The notes under the pieces were generated by a model. It was not told where the DNA came from. It ran no database searches and saw nothing but the letters and a program-made list of their open reading frames with translations. Shown piece by piece: positions 61,372 to 64,000 of a DNA stretch of 64,000 nt; the first letter of the stretch is position 1, and each line of letters starts with the position of its first letter. A program made the translations under genes and the position numbers. Source of the stretch: Haloferax prahovense DSM 18310 (lineage in GTDB: Archaea; Halobacteriota; Halobacteria; Halobacteriales; Haloferacaceae); the NCBI RefSeq assembly GCF_000336815.1, contig NZ_AOLG01000058.1, positions 72,224 through 136,223 of the forward strand, read 5' to 3'.

Positions 61372-63078
61372 TCAGGCCCTCCGCAGGCGGACGACGAAAA
61401 CCGCGCCGCGGGGGTCGTTGTCCTCGACCCACACGTCGCCGCCGTAGCCGCTCACGATGGTGTCGACGAGGTAGAGCCCGAGACCGGTTCCGGGGCTTTC
61501 GAGGCCCTTCTCGCCGCGGCCGAACACCTCCTCTTTTCGGTCGTCGGGGATGCCCGGTCCGTTGTCGGCGATTCGGACGAGCGCCTCGTCGTCCCGGACC
61601 TCGACCGACACGTCGATTTCGGCCGGGTCGGCGTCGTTGTGCCGCACCGCGTTCGTGAGGAGGTTGCGGAAGACGGTCCCCAGCATGTCGTCGGCGACGA
61701 CGGTCACGTCCGGCGGCTCGCCGGGGAGCGAGACCGCGGCCTCGGACGTTCCGTCGCGAACCGCGCTCGCCTCGGCCCACAGCGGCCCGGCGAGCGTCGT
61801 CGGCCGGTTCGTCTCCTCGTCGTCGAGCATCGTGGCCATGAGGTTCCGGACGTTCTCGGTGAGTTCGGTGGCGTGCTCGCCGCTCCTGATTATCGCGTCG
61901 AGGCGCTCGCGAACCACCTCGTCGTCGACCGACTCCTCGACCAACTGGGCGTTGCCGAGGATGACGGCCATGTCGTTGCGGATGTCGTGGCGGATTATCT
62001 GGTTGAGCAGGGTGAGCTTCTCGTTCTGGGAGAGAATCGTCTGCTTTTGGCGGTGTAACTCGGTCACGTCGCGGAGGACGATGACCCATCCGATGGTCTG
62101 GTCGCCCCGCTCGAGCCGCTGGGACCGGGCGCTGAGGTACACCGTCTCGCCGTCCTCTCGCGTGGTCCTGACGCTGTCGTTGCTCTCGGTCGTCAGGTCG
62201 AGGTCCGGCGAGACCCCCGTGAGCGGGTCGCCGACGGCCGCGCCGAAGCGCTCCAAGAGCGCCGCGCCGCGGTCGTTGACGTGGACGATTCGCTCGTCGG
62301 CGTCGAGGACGAACACCCCGTCGGGCGACTCCTCCATCGCGGTCGTGTAGGCGATGGGCGGCAGGTCGAGAAACCGGTAGCGGAAGAGCGCGACGCCGAT
62401 AGCGGCCGACGTGACGGCCGCCGAAGTTGGCACGAGGTTCACGCCGTCGCTACTGAACGGGGGGATTCCGAACGTGGTGCAGGCCACGAAAACGAACGGG
62501 GCGGCGAGGCCGACGCTCACCAGCACCGCCTGCGGGATGTACGGCCGTCCGAGCCGAACCGCCTCGTAGAGGATGAGCGCGACGGCCAGCACGGAGAGCA
62601 CCGCGTTGTAGAGCAACTGCAACACCACGTGGCCGAGGCCGACGTCGACCCGCATGACGACGACGCCGTTCGTCTCGACGAGGCGCGTCCCCTCGATGGC
62701 GAGGTCGTGGGGATTCGCGAACAGGAGCGCCAGAAAGACCACCGGAACGGCCATGAGCGCCGCGACCACTCCGGGCGTGACTCGGCGAATCCGGTCGGTG
62801 TGAAGGAGCGTAAAGAGGAGCGCGAGCGCGCCGAGCGGCGCGACGCCGAAGTAGAGGAACCGGTAGAAAAGCAGCTTCAGCGACGGGTCGGTCTGCAGGA
62901 GTTTGAGTGCCGAAAACCCGGTCCAGAGGACGAGCCCGACGTTCACGGCGAAGAACGCGCCGAGGTCGGACGACCGCCCGTGGAGCCGCATGTGCCGAAG
63001 GCTGTAGACACCTAGCAGCGCCGAGGTAATCATCGCAAAGAGGGTCGGCAGCGCGAAGACGGTGTATTGCCACCCCAT
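61372..63078 (-). CDS. membrane sensor histidine kinase with 7TM N terminus and PAS
   Basis: This 568-residue kinase has a seven-helix N-terminal domain (residues about 5-235) of the histidine-kinase-7TM type. A PAS domain (about 240-345, AMEESPDGVFVLDADERIVHVNDRG) follows, then an H-box with the phospho-accepting His in IIRHDIRNDM (about 360) and an ATP-binding domain with N-box NLLTNAVRHND, G1 DNGPGIP and G2 GTGLGLYLV. All catalytic motifs are intact. It is divergent from a response-regulator gene starting at 63279, the probable partner. Confidence 0.92.
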   Translation of the reverse strand: MGWQYTVFALPTLFAMITSALLGVYSLRHMRLHGRSSDLGAFFAVNVGLVLWTGFSALKLLQTDPSLKLLFYRFLYFGVAPLGALALLFTLLHTDRIRRVTPGVVAALMAVPVVFLALLFANPHDLAIEGTRLVETNGVVVMRVDVGLGHVVLQLLYNAVLSVLAVALILYEAVRLGRPYIPQAVLVSVGLAAPFVFVACTTFGIPPFSSDGVNLVPTSAAVTSAAIGVALFRYRFLDLPPIAYTTAMEESPDGVFVLDADERIVHVNDRGAALLERFGAAVGDPLTGVSPDLDLTTESNDSVRTTREDGETVYLSARSQRLERGDQTIGWVIVLRDVTELHRQKQTILSQNEKLTLLNQIIRHDIRNDMAVILGNAQLVEESVDDEVVRERLDAIIRSGEHATELTENVRNLMATMLDDEETNRPTTLAGPLWAEASAVRDGTSEAAVSLPGEPPDVTVVADDMLGTVFRNLLTNAVRHNDADPAEIDVSVEVRDDEALVRIADNGPGIPDDRKEEVFGRGEKGLESPGTGLGLYLVDTIVSGYGGDVWVEDNDPRGAVFVVRLRRA

Positions 63079-63223
63079 CTCTCACCGCCCCCAACCGCCG
63101 CTCGCGTCCATCGGTGCGTGTTCTGTTCCCGCTCTGGTATTTAGAAGTACTTGTTCGGAAGCCGATTCCGCCTCGATATCGGCGTAAACCGTCCTAGGGT
63201 TCCCAGTTCCCCGATTCCCTCGG

Positions 63224-63246
63224 GTTCGTCACCCGAACAGTTTATC
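63224..63246 (+). promoter_or_regulatory. inverted repeat plus TATA before the response-regulator gene
   Basis: GTTCGTCACCCGAAC (arms GTTCG/CGAAC, spacing two bases shorter than the IclR-type sites) is followed by AGTTTATC. The TATA is about 35 bases before the GTG start at 63279. Confidence 0.35.
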
Positions 63247-63278
63247 TCAGTCGCTGTGCCACGGACGGCCGAACCGCC

Positions 63279-64000
63279 GTGACCGAGACGACAGACGAGA
63301 CGAGCGCGGACCCCGTCGCGGTCCTCCTCGTCGACGACAACCGCGACTGGCTGACGCTCGTGGTACAGCGACTCCACGAGGAGGCCCCCGACTTCGACGT
63401 TCGGGCGGCCAACAGCGTCGACGGGGCGCTCGACCGCCTCACCGACGACGTGGAGTGCGTCGTCAGCGACTACTACATGCCCGGACGAACGGGTATCGAA
63501 CTGCTGGCGGCGGTCCGCGAAGACCGACCGGACCTCCCGTTTCTCCTCTTTACCGGCGCCGGAAACGAGGGGCTCGCCAGCAGCGCGCTGTCGGCCGGCG
63601 CGGACGACTACATCGTCAAGACGAGCGTCGACGACAGCGCCGCAGCGCTCGCCACGCGTGTCCGAACCGCGGTCGACAAGCACCGGACGGAGCGCGCGCT
63701 CGCGGAGAGCGAAGCGCGCTACCGGACGCTCGTCGAGAGCGTCCGCGACGCCATCTTCGTCGCTCGCGACGGCGGCGTCGTCCTCGTCAACGATGCGGCG
63801 ACGACGCTCACCGGCTACGACCGCGCGGCGCTCCTCGCCGACGACATCGTCGAGACGGTTGTCCACCCGGACGACCGGGTCCGCGTCCGCGACGCGCTCG
63901 ACCTGTCGGCCCCGCAGTCGCTCGACATCCGCATCCGCACCCGCGACGGCGAGACCCGCCACTGCATCCTCGACGTGGACCACGTCGTCGACGACGGCCT
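63279..64000 (+). CDS. response regulator-PAS protein, 3' end cut by window edge
   Basis: A GTG at 63279 opens a frame that remains open to the window edge (240 codons). Residues 14-135 form a receiver domain: VLLVDDNRDW (acidic pocket), the phospho-acceptor Asp in CVVSDYYMPG and the conserved Lys in DDYIVKTSV. A linker helix (ALAESEARYRTLVES) then leads into a PAS domain with VRDAIFVARDGGVVLVNDAA. Haloarchaeal proteins of this layout often continue into more PAS/GAF domains, a histidine kinase domain or an HTH_10 domain. The output module is not visible here. It is divergent from the histidine kinase at 61372. Confidence 0.88.
   Translation, partial: MTETTDETSADPVAVLLVDDNRDWLTLVVQRLHEEAPDFDVRAANSVDGALDRLTDDVECVVSDYYMPGRTGIELLAAVREDRPDLPFLLFTGAGNEGLASSALSAGADDYIVKTSVDDSAAALATRVRTAVDKHRTERALAESEARYRTLVESVRDAIFVARDGGVVLVNDAATTLTGYDRAALLADDIVETVVHPDDRVRVRDALDLSAPQSLDIRIRTRDGETRHCILDVDHVVDDG

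Noticed and set aside
1..64000. CRISPR arrays, insertion sequences, tRNA or rRNA genes
   Set aside because: No regularly spaced identical repeats, no transposase motifs with terminal repeats, and no cloverleaf or rRNA-like stretches were found on either strand by eye.

Overview
The window comes from a halophilic archaeon and looks most like Haloferax or a close relative. The evidence is high G+C, acidic proteins, twin-arginine (Tat) signals ending in lipoboxes, leaderless starts about 27 bases after AT-rich TATA boxes, a transcription factor B gene, a Bat-type HTH regulator and an archaeal SUI1 protein. I see no rRNA, tRNA, CRISPR array or insertion sequence. The first and last genes are cut by the window edges.

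About 1-28.4 kb is a carbohydrate and sugar-acid locus that reads as a pectin (polygalacturonate) utilisation island. It has two secreted Tat pectate-lyase-like proteins sharing a DUF1349-like domain, and a GH28 polygalacturonase and an alpha/beta esterase without signal peptides. It also has a complete peptide/oligosaccharide-type ABC importer (lipoprotein, a fused DppB-DppC permease, two ATPases), four Gfo/Idh/MocA oxidoreductases, a LarA-like racemase, a three-gene UxaA (altronate/galactarate dehydratase) operon, an MFS transporter, ThuA-like and CBM9-like proteins, and an IclR regulator. The inferred flow is outside cleavage, ABC import of oligomers, internal hydrolysis by GH28, then oxidation, reduction and dehydration of the monomers. 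A 17-bp palindrome directly upstream of TATA boxes (24056, 24162, 27610, 28475) is a good candidate IclR operator. One of its copies points into a stretch with no gene.

About 29-37 kb holds a Ugp-type ABC importer (ugpBAEC) with a divergently placed pair, a glycerophosphodiester phosphodiesterase and an inositol-phosphatase-like enzyme. It also holds bioB and small proteins. A GH3 glycosidase follows at 37.2 kb. About 39.3-43.4 kb is a copper/heavy-metal cluster: a CopB-type P1B ATPase, a membrane-anchored HTH protein, a Met/His-rich secreted protein and a SHOCT membrane protein. At 43.6-44.7 kb lie two overlapping genes for contractile-tail tube (gp19-type) proteins with no sheath or baseplate nearby.

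About 45-64 kb is mostly regulatory and envelope functions. It has a TRAM protein, a TFB lacking its zinc-ribbon cysteines, a four-gene MacB/FtsX-type export operon, a SUI1-family protein, a Bat-type HTH_10 regulator, and a calcium-repeat/transmembrane/HTH protein. It ends with a methyltransferase, a PQQ-propeller lipoprotein, a DUF1724 regulator divergent from an EamA transporter, and a histidine kinase divergent from a response-regulator/PAS protein. Four promoters between 45.6 and 53.3 kb (a membrane protein, TFB, SUI1, the HTH_10 regulator) share a TTGGNATATTCCAA-type palindrome at the same distance from the start. This predicts a small regulon that I do not recognise from known systems.
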